A stretch of DNA of 64,000 nucleotides, taken from the NCBI GenBank assembly GCA_046292465.1, contig JBKBRB010000001.1:124001-188000 (forward strand), written 5' to 3'. The translations under genes were made by a program, and so were the position numbers. Numbering within the stretch: position 1 is the stretch's first letter; every line of letters begins with the position of its first letter. The stretch comes from JANWWM01 sp046292465. Lineage in GTDB: Bacteria > Bacteroidota > Chlorobiia > Chlorobiales > Thermochlorobacteraceae. The notes beneath the pieces were generated by a model that worked only from the letters and a program-made list of their open reading frames with translations, did no database searches and was not told where the DNA came from. Below, in pieces: positions 50,779-58,900 of the stretch.

Positions 50779-51372
50779 TCATGGTTTAGATGCACGGTTC
50801 AAAATATAAGCGACGGCTTCATAGAGGTCGCTTGCCATAAATTCAGGCAAGGTATTTTTTTCTTGGCACTTTTCCGCCTCGCCGTAGCCGGTTTTGACGA
50901 GAATCGCTCGTAAGCCGGCACGCAATCCGCACTCGACATCAATCTGCTTATCACCAATAAAAAAGGAGCGCGAAAAATCAACGCTGAAGCCTTGTGCAGT
51001 TAAATCGCAAATGGCTTGCTCAATCATGCCAGTTTCGGGTTTGCGCCAGTGTTTGAGTGCGTCGTATTCGGCGTTTGGATACTTCGGATGAGACGGTGCG
51101 TAGTAAAGCAAATCGAGCGTGGCATGTTTTGGCGCAAGAAGCGACTGCATGAGCATGTTAATTTCGTCAACGCGCGACGCAGTTACAATCCCTTTTGCAA
51201 TCCCACCTTGATTGGAAATCATAATCAGTTTGAAGCCTGCCTGTTTGGCGAGCGCGAGTGCGTCGTCGGCGCGGTCAATGAGGCGCACTTGCTCGAGCGA
51301 GGTAATGGAATCAGGCGAATCGTGGATAATCGTGCCGTCGCGGTCGAGAAAGAGCGCAGAGATGGTTTGCAT
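50779..51372 (-). CDS. HAD-IIIA phosphatase, GmhB-like but lacking the zinc cysteines
   Basis: 197-residue hydrolase. HAD motif I FLDRDGTIIHDSP (about 8-20), motif II MISNQGGIAKGI (about 51-62), KPETGMIEQAI (motif III Lys, about 110) and motif IV FFIGDKQIDVECGLRAGLRA (about 136-155) are all present, as in D-glycero-D-manno-heptose-1,7-bisphosphate 7-phosphatase. The GmhB zinc loop (C-x-H-x-P...C-x-C-R-K-P) is here YAPSHPKYPNAEYDALKHW, then RKP: the His stays but all three Cys are gone. So it may act on heptose bisphosphate without zinc, or on a related sugar or histidinol phosphate. GT9 genes elsewhere in the window would need ADP-heptose. It lies 24 bp after glgA. Confidence 0.83.
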   Translation of the reverse strand: MQTISALFLDRDGTIIHDSPDSITSLEQVRLIDRADDALALAKQAGFKLIMISNQGGIAKGIVTASRVDEINMLMQSLLAPKHATLDLLYYAPSHPKYPNAEYDALKHWRKPETGMIEQAICDLTAQGFSVDFSRSFFIGDKQIDVECGLRAGLRAILVKTGYGEAEKCQEKNTLPEFMASDLYEAVAYILNRASKP

Positions 51373-51396
51373 ATCAGATCAAGCAACGCAATCTCG

Positions 51397-52896
51397 CTAC
51401 TTGCTTTCGACGAGTTTGCGATAAAGCGCGTTATATTTTTCGGCTGAACTTTCCCAAGAGCAATCGGTCTGCATCGCGTTTTCAATCAGTTTCTGCCACT
51501 CTTTTGGCTTTTTGTAGACTTCTAATGCTTCTTTGACGCATTTGAGCATTTCAGCGACCGTGTATTTCTCGAACATAAATCCGTTTGCGTTGCTAACACC
51601 CGTTTTGCCGTTTTTGTAGGGCTTGACCGAATCATACAAGCCGCCAGTAGCGCGCACAATCGGAATAGTGCCGTATTTGAGGCTATACATTTGGTTCATG
51701 CCTGACGGCTCAAATTGACTGGGCATGAGGAACATATCCGCGCCAGCCTCGATGAGGTGTGCGAGTTCGTCGTTGAAGGAAATGGTCGCGCTGAATTTTT
51801 CGGCATATTTGGGCGTGTTGCTCATCTTGCGGAAAAAGTCTTCATACTCACGCTCGCCCGTGCCAAGCAGAATGAACTGCGCATCGAGAGCCATCAACTT
51901 TTCAAAGCCTTCTTGAATGAGGTCAATCCCTTTGTGAGAGACAAGGCGAGAAATAATGCCAATAACAGGCACGCCTTCTTTGTAAGGCAATTTGAGTTTT
52001 TTCAGAAGGGCTTGTTTGTTTTCAAATTTACCTTCGGCGACGGTTTCAAGGTCGTAATTCTTGACAATCAGTTCGTCGGCTTCGGGCGACCAAATGTTTT
52101 CATCAATCCCATTGACAATCCCTTGCAAATCCTTTTTGCGTTTATTGAGCACGCCTTTCAAGCCGCACGAGAGTTCGTCGTCGGTTAAAATTTCTTCCGC
52201 ATATTTTTCTGAAACCGTCGTAATCTTATCGGCATAAACAAGACCGATTTTCATGAAGTTGAAACTGCCACAAAATTCTAAACCGTCGGGTGTGAATTCT
52301 TTTTCAGGGAGGTTTGCCTTTTGGAGAACCGCCTTATCAAATGCGCCTTGATAGGCTAAGTTATGAATCGTGAAAACCGTCTTTACATTTTTGAAGAACG
52401 AATCGGTGTTGTAGACCAGTTTCAAGTAGGCAGGAATAAGAGCCGTTTGCCAGTCGTTGCAGTGAATCACATCGGGCTTCCAACCAAGGGCTTTGAGCGT
52501 CTCGAGCACGGCGCGATTGAAGAAAATGAACCGCTCGTCGTTGTCGGGGTAATCCTTCTTGGTATTTGGGTTAACATACAATCCATCGCGCTTGAAAAAG
52601 CCTTCGTGATAGAGAAAGTAAGTTTGAATTTTGCTACTGGGCAGTGCGGTTACTTTGACGTTGAGCAATTCGGTGCGATTGCCAATTGGAACGGGGATAT
52701 CTTTGAGGCGCAGAACATCGTGCAGGCGAAACTTGCGGTCGTTAATAACGCCATATTTCGGCATCATAATTCGCGACTCGTTTCCACAGTCTTCTACGGC
52801 TTGTGGAAGCGAACCCATCACATCGGCGAGCCCGCCTGTTTTCGCAAAAGGAACAACTTCACCTGAAACAAATAGAATTTTAAGCTTTTTCGCCAT
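51397..52896 (-). CDS. glgA: Glycogen synthase (ADP-glucose type)
   Basis: GT5 starch/glycogen synthase, 499 residues, normal length. It extends alpha-1,4-glucan from ADP-glucose. The N-terminal VSGEVVPFAKTGGLADVMGS (about 10-29) has the ADP-glucose K-x-G-G-L motif. HCNDWQTALIPAYLK (about 145) and VFTIHNLAYQGAFD follow. The C-terminal domain has IGIISRLVSHKGIDLIQEGF (about 312-331), the catalytic E region FLMPSQFEPSGMNQMYSLKY (about 395-414) and PIVRATGGLYDSVKPY. Glycogen storage is usual in Chlorobi. First gene of a five-gene minus-strand run (lipoprotein, oxygenase, methyltransferase and phosphatase genes follow). Confidence 0.94.
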   Translation of the reverse strand: MAKKLKILFVSGEVVPFAKTGGLADVMGSLPQAVEDCGNESRIMMPKYGVINDRKFRLHDVLRLKDIPVPIGNRTELLNVKVTALPSSKIQTYFLYHEGFFKRDGLYVNPNTKKDYPDNDERFIFFNRAVLETLKALGWKPDVIHCNDWQTALIPAYLKLVYNTDSFFKNVKTVFTIHNLAYQGAFDKAVLQKANLPEKEFTPDGLEFCGSFNFMKIGLVYADKITTVSEKYAEEILTDDELSCGLKGVLNKRKKDLQGIVNGIDENIWSPEADELIVKNYDLETVAEGKFENKQALLKKLKLPYKEGVPVIGIISRLVSHKGIDLIQEGFEKLMALDAQFILLGTGEREYEDFFRKMSNTPKYAEKFSATISFNDELAHLIEAGADMFLMPSQFEPSGMNQMYSLKYGTIPIVRATGGLYDSVKPYKNGKTGVSNANGFMFEKYTVAEMLKCVKEALEVYKKPKEWQKLIENAMQTDCSWESSAEKYNALYRKLVESK

Positions 52897-53055
52897 TGAA
52901 AAGCGGAGTTGAAAATTAAAATGTTAGAAACAAAAGATTAGCCTCTAATTTACGCAACGAACGCTAGATAAGCAATGCAAAATCCTAAGGCTTTTTAGAA
53001 CATGAAGCCACGTTATTGCATTTAATTTTTCTCTAACAACTAATCAACAACGCAA

Positions 53056-53442
53056 ATGAGAAAGACCTTATTTGTGGATAATGGTGCGTCAGGCACGGTG
53101 CAATACCGCTTGAAGCAAGTGGATTTTGACGGACAGTTTGAGTATTCCAACATCATTGAAGTCAATGCAGGCTTGCCGAAGACCTTTGCGTTGGAGCAAA
53201 ACTATCCGAACCCGTTCAACCCGACGACGGTGATTGCCTATCAGTTGCCTGTGGCAAGCGAAGTGAAGTTAGAAGTTTATGATGTGTTAGGTCGGAAGGT
53301 GATGAGTTTGGTGAATGGTCGTCAAGATGCGGGGGCGTATAACTACACCTTGAACGCGGCGACGCTTTCCAGTGGCGTGTATTTCTATCGTTTGCAAGCA
53401 GGGAATTTTGTGTCGACGAAGAAGATGATGTTGGTGAAGTAA
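53056..53442 (+). pseudogene. Orphan type IX secretion C-terminal sorting domain (gene remnant)
   Basis: 128 codons that encode only the tail of a secreted protein. VQYRLKQVDFDGQFEYSN (about 15-32) is the usual last strand of an Ig/fibronectin-like repeat, and FALEQNYPNPFNPTTVIAYQ (about 45-64) through GVYFYRLQAGNFVSTKKMML is a complete T9SS type A sorting domain. There is no signal peptide, and a stop codon lies in frame 15 nt before the ATG. A sorting domain is useless without export, so I read this as the 3' remnant of a deleted large surface protein gene. It could also be a donor cassette for recombination with other such genes. A terminator still follows it. Confidence 0.7.
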
Positions 53443-53464
53443 GTTTGAGTTAAACGATGATTGG

Positions 53465-53495
53465 GGGGTGGGTGCAAATCCGCCCCTTTTGTTTT
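53465..53495 (+). terminator. Rho-independent terminator after the sorting-domain remnant
   Basis: Stem GGGGTGG (53465-53471) / CCGCCCC (53480-53486), 7 bp with one T·G pair and an 8-nt loop, followed by TTTTGTTTTT. It isolates the metK leader from upstream transcription. Confidence 0.8.
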
Positions 53496-53527
53496 TAGGG
53501 TTGTTTGCCGTATTTTTACGCTTCTTT

Positions 53528-53624
53528 TTAGCACACCATTAGGTATGGACACGGTGCTAATCGCCGAAACGAGTTTGTTCGGCGGCGTTTAGAAGGTTTT
53601 TCGTGTCCGAATCGAGTTTCACAG
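53528..53624 (+). promoter_or_regulatory. Probable SAM-Chlorobi-type riboswitch leader of metK-ahcY
   Basis: Hand folding gives three perfect 7-bp helices: TTAGCAC (53528-53534) with GTGCTAA (53554-53560); CGCCGAA (53562-53568) with TTCGGCG (53578-53584); and GGACACG (53547-53553), in the loop of the first, with CGTGTCC (53602-53608). The third makes a pseudoknot. An intrinsic terminator follows directly. The described SAM-Chlorobi RNA motif occurs only in Chlorobi and only ahead of metK-ahcY operons, exactly the situation here. I infer that SAM binding favours termination and lowers SAM synthesis. I could not align it to the published consensus. Confidence 0.75.
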
Positions 53625-53657
53625 AAGCCTTTTCTATTCGCGGAAAAGGCTTTTTTT
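53625..53657 (+). terminator. Leader terminator (expression platform) before metK
   Basis: Perfect 10-bp stem AAGCCTTTTC (53625-53634) / GAAAAGGCTT (53643-53652), 8-nt loop, then a T run. It lies 50 bp before the metK start, so it can only attenuate metK. AGAAGG at 53591-53596 could pair with CCTTTT at 53629-53633 as an antiterminator (one wobble), a weak suggestion. Confidence 0.85.
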
Positions 53658-53706
53658 ATTTTGTTCATCTTATCAATTAGCAATCAAAAACACTGTTCTC
53701 AAAAAA

Positions 53707-54909
53707 ATGGCAAGATACCTTTTCACATCGGAATCGGTTTCCGAAGGACACCCCGACAAAATCGCAGACCAAATTTCTGACGCGGTGCTCGACGCGATTA
53801 TTTCAGAAGACAAAAATGCGCGCGTGGCATGCGAAACGTTTGTAACGACAGGTCAGGTGGTTGTTGGTGGCGAAGTTACAACGAAGAAGTATGTTGAAGT
53901 GCCCGACCTTGTTCGTAGTGTGATTAAGGATATTGGTTACACGAAGGGCGAATATATGTTTGAAGCCAATTCGTGTGGAATTCTTTCGGCGATTCACGCG
54001 CAGTCGCCCGACATCAATCGTGGCGTCGATAAGAAGACCCCTGTTAAAGACCGCTTTGATTCGATAGGCGCAGGCGACCAAGGCATGATGTTTGGCTATG
54101 CGTGCAAAGAGACGCCCGAATTGATGCCTGCTGCTATTACTTACGCGCACCAAATTGTCAAGAAACTTGCTGACATTCGCAAACAGGGCAAAATTATGAC
54201 CTACCTTCGCCCTGATGCCAAAAGTCAGGTAACATTAGAATATGATGGAAACACGGTTGTGCGTGTGGATACGGTTGTGGTTTCCACACAGCACGACCCT
54301 GAGCCGAAAGGCATGACGGAGAAGCAGTTTCAAGAAAAAATTCGCGAAGATGTGATTGCGAATGTGATTAACAAAGTCATTCCGAAACAGTTGCTTGATA
54401 AGCAGACGAAGTATTTCGTTAATCCGACAGGGCGGTTTGAAATTGGTGGACCGCATGGCGACACAGGTTTAACGGGCAGAAAAATTATCGTTGATACATA
54501 TGGCGGAGCTGCACCACATGGCGGCGGCGCATTTTCAGGCAAAGACCCGACCAAAGTTGACCGTTCTGCGGCATACGCTGCTCGCCACATTGCGAAGAAC
54601 ATTGTCGGTGCTGGTTTAGCAGAAAAATGCACAATTCAAGTTTCATATGCGATTGGTGTCGCCCGTCCTGTCTCGATTTTCGTCAATACGCACGGCACAA
54701 GTATGAACGGCATTAGCGACGCCGAACTGCAAGAAAAAGTCGAGAAGCTCTTCGACCTTCGTCCGCTTGCGATTATTGAGCGATTCAGTTTGAACAAGCC
54801 CAAGGGCTGGACCTATCGCGACACAGCCGCATATGGACATTTTGGTCGTCCGCAATTTCCTTGGGAAAAATTGGACATGGTCGATGACTTACGTCGCGCT
54901 TTCAAGTAA
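53707..54909 (+). CDS. metK: S-adenosylmethionine synthetase
   Basis: Makes SAM from methionine and ATP. The 400-residue protein is full length, with FTSESVSEGHPDKIADQISD (about 6-25), GAGDQGMMFGYA (about 118-129), the ATP loop GPHGDTGLTGRKIIVDTYGG (about 257-276) and GGGAFSGKDPTKVDRSAAY (about 279-297). It follows the SAM-responsive leader and is followed 48 bp later by ahcY, so one operon both makes SAM and removes its by-product. SAM demand in green sulfur bacteria is high because BChl c side chains and ring are methylated. Confidence 0.97.
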   Translation: MARYLFTSESVSEGHPDKIADQISDAVLDAIISEDKNARVACETFVTTGQVVVGGEVTTKKYVEVPDLVRSVIKDIGYTKGEYMFEANSCGILSAIHAQSPDINRGVDKKTPVKDRFDSIGAGDQGMMFGYACKETPELMPAAITYAHQIVKKLADIRKQGKIMTYLRPDAKSQVTLEYDGNTVVRVDTVVVSTQHDPEPKGMTEKQFQEKIREDVIANVINKVIPKQLLDKQTKYFVNPTGRFEIGGPHGDTGLTGRKIIVDTYGGAAPHGGGAFSGKDPTKVDRSAAYAARHIAKNIVGAGLAEKCTIQVSYAIGVARPVSIFVNTHGTSMNGISDAELQEKVEKLFDLRPLAIIERFSLNKPKGWTYRDTAAYGHFGRPQFPWEKLDMVDDLRRAFK

Positions 54910-54957
54910 TCAATTGTGTAACTCATTCTTTTTTGATAACTAAACCACAGATAAACA

Positions 54958-56274
54958 ATGGCAACCATAGAAACTAATCGACTGCCTTACAAGGTCAAAG
55001 ACATCGCGCTCGCCGATTGGGGACGCAAAGAAATTCGACTTGCCGAAGCCGAAATGCCCGGCTTAATGGCGTTGCGTGCAGAGTTTGGTCAATCCAAGCC
55101 GCTCAAAGGCGCACGCATTGCAGGATGCTTGCACATGACGATTCAAACTGCGGTTTTAATTGAAACGCTCGTTGAGCTTGGCGCCGAAGTCAGTTGGTCG
55201 AGCTGCAATATCTTTTCAACTCAAGACCACGCTGCGGCTGCCATCGCTAAAGCTGGTATTCCGGTTTATGCGTGGAAAGGCATGAGCGTCGAAGAATTCG
55301 ACTGGTGCATTGAGCAAACACTCTTCGCCTTCAAAGACGGTCAACCGCTCAACATGATTTTGGACGACGGTGGCGACCTGACGAACATGGTTTTGGATAA
55401 ATACCCCGAACTCGTGCCAGGCATTCGTGGCTTGTCGGAAGAAACCACCACAGGCGTGCATCGGCTTTATGAGCGCGTCAAGAACGGCAAACTTCCACTC
55501 CCGGCTATCAATGTCAATGACAGCGTTACGAAGTCCAAGTTCGATAACAAATACGGATGCCGTGAGTCGCTCGTCGACGCGCTTCGTCGCGGAACAGACT
55601 TGATGCTTGCAGGCAAGGTCGCCGTTGTCGCTGGTTATGGCGATGTTGGAAAAGGTTCAGCAGAATCGCTCAGAAGCAACCACATGCGCGTGATTGTAAC
55701 CGAAGTCGACCCGATTTGCGCCTTGCAAGCGGCCATGGAAGGCTACGAAGTCAAGAAAATGGAAAATGCTGTCAAGGTAGCTGATATTATTGTAACCGCA
55801 ACCGGCAACGAAAAAATCATTACCGAAAAGCACTTCCGCTTAATGAAAGATAAAGCCGTTGTGTGCAACATCGGACACTTCGACACGGAAATCGACATGG
55901 CGTGGCTGAACAAGCATTATGGGCACACCAAAGTTGAAATCAAACCGCAAGTCGACCTCTACAACATCGACGGCAAAGAAATCATTGTGCTGGCTGAAGG
56001 TCGATTAGTTAATCTCGGCGTGGCAACCGGTCACCCCTCGTTTGTGATGTCGATGTCGTTCACCAATCAAGTGCTGGCGCAAATTGAACTGTGGCAGAAC
56101 TACAAGAACTACGAAAACAAGGTCTATGTTCTGCCGAAACATCTCGATGAAAAAGTAGCGCGACTGCACCTTGCCAAGCTCGGCGTGGAACTTGACGAAC
56201 TGACCGAGTCGCAGGCGAAGTATATCGGCGTTCCACAGCACGGTCCGTTCAAGTCTGAGCATTACCGCTATTAA
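54958..56274 (+). CDS. ahcY: S-adenosylhomocysteine hydrolase
   Basis: NAD-dependent enzyme that splits SAH to adenosine and homocysteine, relieving inhibition of methyltransferases. 438 residues. Substrate part: GCLHMTIQTAVLIETLVELG (about 57-76) and NDSVTKSKFDNKYGCRESLV (about 188-207). NAD-binding part: VAVVAGYGDVGKGSAESLRS (about 222-241). The C-terminal LTESQAKYIGVPQHGPFKSE and HYRY end is typical and complete. It lacks the long 40-residue insert of some plant/bacterial enzymes. Co-transcribed with metK under the shared leader. A strong hairpin follows the gene. Confidence 0.97.
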   Translation: MATIETNRLPYKVKDIALADWGRKEIRLAEAEMPGLMALRAEFGQSKPLKGARIAGCLHMTIQTAVLIETLVELGAEVSWSSCNIFSTQDHAAAAIAKAGIPVYAWKGMSVEEFDWCIEQTLFAFKDGQPLNMILDDGGDLTNMVLDKYPELVPGIRGLSEETTTGVHRLYERVKNGKLPLPAINVNDSVTKSKFDNKYGCRESLVDALRRGTDLMLAGKVAVVAGYGDVGKGSAESLRSNHMRVIVTEVDPICALQAAMEGYEVKKMENAVKVADIIVTATGNEKIITEKHFRLMKDKAVVCNIGHFDTEIDMAWLNKHYGHTKVEIKPQVDLYNIDGKEIIVLAEGRLVNLGVATGHPSFVMSMSFTNQVLAQIELWQNYKNYENKVYVLPKHLDEKVARLHLAKLGVELDELTESQAKYIGVPQHGPFKSEHYRY

Positions 56275-56301
56275 GCGATTGATTCCGTGCAGCAGAATCA
56301 A

Positions 56302-56338
56302 AAAAGGCGGTTTCAATGGTGAAATCGCCTTTTGCTTT
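56302..56338 (+). terminator. Stem-loop terminator after ahcY
   Basis: AAAAGGCGGTTTCA (56302-56315) pairs with TGAAATCGCCTTTT (56320-56333), 14 bp with one G·T, loop ATGG. The tail is GCTTTCT, so it is only moderately T-rich, but the stem itself ends in TTTT. Confidence 0.8.
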
Positions 56339-56421
56339 CTATGTTCTACACAAATTGCCTTGCTTTCTTACTGCTCCTACTTATTTTTGCGCCCATTTAA
56401 TTTTCATAGCCATTCCATAAT

Positions 56422-57135
56422 ATGCAACTTGCTGTTAATGTCGACCACATCGCAACCCTTCGCAATGCCCGAAAGGAACAAGAACCAGACCCAACAACCG
56501 CCGCGCATTTAGCCGAATTGGCAGGCGCAGTTGGCATCGTTTGTCATTTGCGTGAAGACCGCCGACACATTCGCGACCACGATTTGCTCTTGCTTCGCAA
56601 AACAGTTAAAACTAAACTCGACCTCGAAATGGCAGCGACCGAAGAAATGCTTCGCATTGCCATTCAAACCAAGCCCGACCTCGTTACGCTTGTGCCTGAA
56701 CGCCGCGAAGAACTTACCACCGAAGGCGGACTCGATGTCAAAACCATGCGCGCCGCACTTGCGCCATTTATTGCCGAACTTGCACGGCACGAAATTCCCA
56801 CCAGTTTGTTTATCGAAGCCGATACCGACCTCGTGCAACTTTCCGCCGAACTTGGCGCAACCCATATTGAACTTCATACTGGCACTTATTCCCGACTGCG
56901 AAAGCCTGACGAGATTCAACTCGAACTTACTCGCCTGCGCAAAGCAGCAACGCTCGGACGCGAATTAGGATTGCGGGTTGTGGCTGGGCACGGACTTAAT
57001 TACGTCAATATCACGCCGTTCAAATCGCTTTCCGATGTGATTGAAGAAGTCAGCATCGGACATGCCATCATTGCACGCGCCGCTCTTGTCGGCATTGACC
57101 GAGCCGTGCGCGATATGATCGAACTTTTGAAATGA
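56422..57135 (+). CDS. pdxJ: Pyridoxine 5'-phosphate synthase
   Basis: Ring-closing enzyme of the DXP-dependent vitamin B6 pathway (1-deoxyxylulose 5-phosphate plus 3-amino-2-oxopropyl phosphate). 237 residues, TIM barrel. Key motifs: LAVNVDHIATLRNARKEQEP (about 3-22), HLREDRRHIRDHDLLLLR (about 42-59), TLVPERREELTTEGGLDV (about 97-114), ThIELHTGTY (about 153) and VVAGHGLNYVNITPF (about 196-210). All expected catalytic residues (first His, Glu, His) are present. A small PQ-loop gene follows 1 nt after the stop. Confidence 0.95.
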   Translation: MQLAVNVDHIATLRNARKEQEPDPTTAAHLAELAGAVGIVCHLREDRRHIRDHDLLLLRKTVKTKLDLEMAATEEMLRIAIQTKPDLVTLVPERREELTTEGGLDVKTMRAALAPFIAELARHEIPTSLFIEADTDLVQLSAELGATHIELHTGTYSRLRKPDEIQLELTRLRKAATLGRELGLRVVAGHGLNYVNITPFKSLSDVIEEVSIGHAIIARAALVGIDRAVRDMIELLK

Positions 57136-57136
57136 T

Positions 57137-57391
57137 ATGCTTGAATCCCTTTCAGGTTGGATTGGCATGGCGTGCATTGTGCTCTGTTGGATTCCCCAAA
57201 CGATAGAAACCTTGCGCAATCGGCACTGCCCTGTTAATCGTGGCTTTCTCGTGCTTACAACGGTCGGTGCATTCTTGCTCGCCATTCACTCTGTTTTTTT
57301 GCAAGACGTGCCGTTCATCATTCTCAACAGCGTCGCAACCGTTGGAAGTGGCATCAACCTGTTTTATTCGTTCTATCCGAAACGCTTTTGA
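57137..57391 (+). CDS. Small PQ-loop (SemiSWEET-like) membrane protein
   Basis: 84 residues with three membrane helices (about 5-22, 34-53 and 58-78). The first helix ends in CWIPQTIETLRNR with the Pro-Gln of the PQ-loop family, and the second begins with VNRGFLVLTTVGAFLLAI. Size and topology equal SemiSWEET sugar carriers, which act as dimers, but the substrate cannot be predicted. It starts 1 nt after the pdxJ stop and is thus translationally linked to it. A link to vitamin B6 precursors is not supported by anything but position. Confidence 0.75.
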   Translation: MLESLSGWIGMACIVLCWIPQTIETLRNRHCPVNRGFLVLTTVGAFLLAIHSVFLQDVPFIILNSVATVGSGINLFYSFYPKRF

Positions 57392-57412
57392 GCAGGTGTT
57401 CAATGCTGACTG

Positions 57413-58840
57413 TTAAATGTTAATCGCTTCGCCGTAAGCATCTGCCGCCGCTTCTTTGACGGCTTCCGAGAAAGTCGGGTGCGCGTGAATCGTTTTGTGA
57501 ATCCAATCAGCCGTGGCTTCCATTTTCTTGGCGACGCATAGTTCGGCAATCATTTCGGTGGCTTCGTGTCCGACAATATGCGCGCCCAAAAGTTCGCCGT
57601 ATTTGGCATCGAAGATGAGTTTAACCATGCCTGCCGTCTCACCTGCCGCCGTCGCCTTGCCTGACGCTTTGAACGGGAAGCGTCCAATTTTCACTTCGTA
57701 GCCTTGCGCTTTGGCGGCTTTTTCCGTTAAGCCCACGTGCGCCACCGACGGCTGACAATAAGTGCAAGCAGGAATTTCAAGCGGATTGATGGGTTGCGTC
57801 GGAAGTCCTGCAATCGTTTCAATGCAGTTAATTCCTTCGACGGAGGCTTTGTGTGCCAAGAGCATGCCGCCTGCTACATCGCCAATTGCATAAACACCTT
57901 CCACATTCGTGCGTCCATAGCCGTCAACTTTGATGAATCCCTTTTCGGTTTCTACGCCGACTTTTTCCAAGCCCAAATTTTCAATGTTGCCCGTTAAGCC
58001 GACTGCAACGAGGCAGTAGTCCGATACAAGTTCTTTCTTGTTGCCGTTGGCGTCTGTAACAACGGTTTTCACTTGCTCACCCTCGACTGACGCTGATTCC
58101 ACTTTCGCGCCTGTCATCACATCAATTCCTTGTTTTTTGTATTCGCGTGCAAGCCATGTGGAAATTTCTTCGTCTTCGTTTGGAAGAATTTGTGGCATGT
58201 ATTCAATTAGTGTAACCTTTGTGCCGACGGCATTATAGAAATACGCAAACTCGACGCCGATTGCGCCCGCGCCAATGATGGTCAGCGTTTTCGGCTTTTC
58301 AGGAAGAATCATGGCTTCGTAACTCGTGATGATGCGCTTTCTATCAACGATTACATTCGGAAGCGATTTGGCTTTTGTGCCTGTAGCTAAAATCGTATGC
58401 AGTGCCGTAACCTTCTCGACTTTTCCATCGGATTCGATTTCAATTTCGTGTGCCGACGCCAATTTGCCGTAGCCTTTCTTGACCGTGATTTTATTTTTCT
58501 TCATCAAGTAATCGACGCCCTTTGCCATTTGCGCCGCAACGCCCCGACTGCGCTGAATGATCGCCGCAAAGTCAATTTCCATGTTGGAGATGTTAATGCC
58601 GAACTCTTTGGCGTGGCTCAAGGTGTGAATTACTTCGGCGTTTTTGAGGAGCGATTTCGTCGGAATGCAACCCCAGTTCAGACACACGCCACCAAGCGTT
58701 GGCTCTTTTTCAACGATGCACACTTTGTAGCCGAGCTGCGAGGCGCGAATAGCGGTTTCGTATCCGCCCGGTCCTGAACCAATAATTGCGACGTCAAAAT
58801 CGTAGGAGTGGGTGAACTTTTTTGCTTGTTGTTTGGACAT
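57413..58840 (-). CDS. lpdA: Dihydrolipoyl dehydrogenase
   Basis: Flavoprotein (E3) that re-oxidises lipoyl groups of 2-oxoacid dehydrogenases or the glycine cleavage system with NAD. I start at the ATG at 58840 (MSKQQAKKF). The longer frame begins with a TTG and no family similarity. FAD site DVAIIGSGPGGYETAIRAS (about 15-33), redox disulfide GGVCLNWGCIPTKSLL (about 48-63), NAD site LTIIGAGAIGVEFAYFYNAV (about 189-208), second FAD motif VEGVYAIGDVAGGMLLAHKA (about 319-338) and the active-site pair HAHPTFSEAVKEA (about 453-465) are intact. 475 residues. Stands alone, convergent to the PQ-loop gene. Confidence 0.95.
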   Translation of the reverse strand: MSKQQAKKFTHSYDFDVAIIGSGPGGYETAIRASQLGYKVCIVEKEPTLGGVCLNWGCIPTKSLLKNAEVIHTLSHAKEFGINISNMEIDFAAIIQRSRGVAAQMAKGVDYLMKKNKITVKKGYGKLASAHEIEIESDGKVEKVTALHTILATGTKAKSLPNVIVDRKRIITSYEAMILPEKPKTLTIIGAGAIGVEFAYFYNAVGTKVTLIEYMPQILPNEDEEISTWLAREYKKQGIDVMTGAKVESASVEGEQVKTVVTDANGNKKELVSDYCLVAVGLTGNIENLGLEKVGVETEKGFIKVDGYGRTNVEGVYAIGDVAGGMLLAHKASVEGINCIETIAGLPTQPINPLEIPACTYCQPSVAHVGLTEKAAKAQGYEVKIGRFPFKASGKATAAGETAGMVKLIFDAKYGELLGAHIVGHEATEMIAELCVAKKMEATADWIHKTIHAHPTFSEAVKEAAADAYGEAINI

Positions 58841-58900
58841 ACTTCGAGTGAGATTTGAATTGAATGGAATGCTAAACGCATGGGGCAAATATACGCAATT

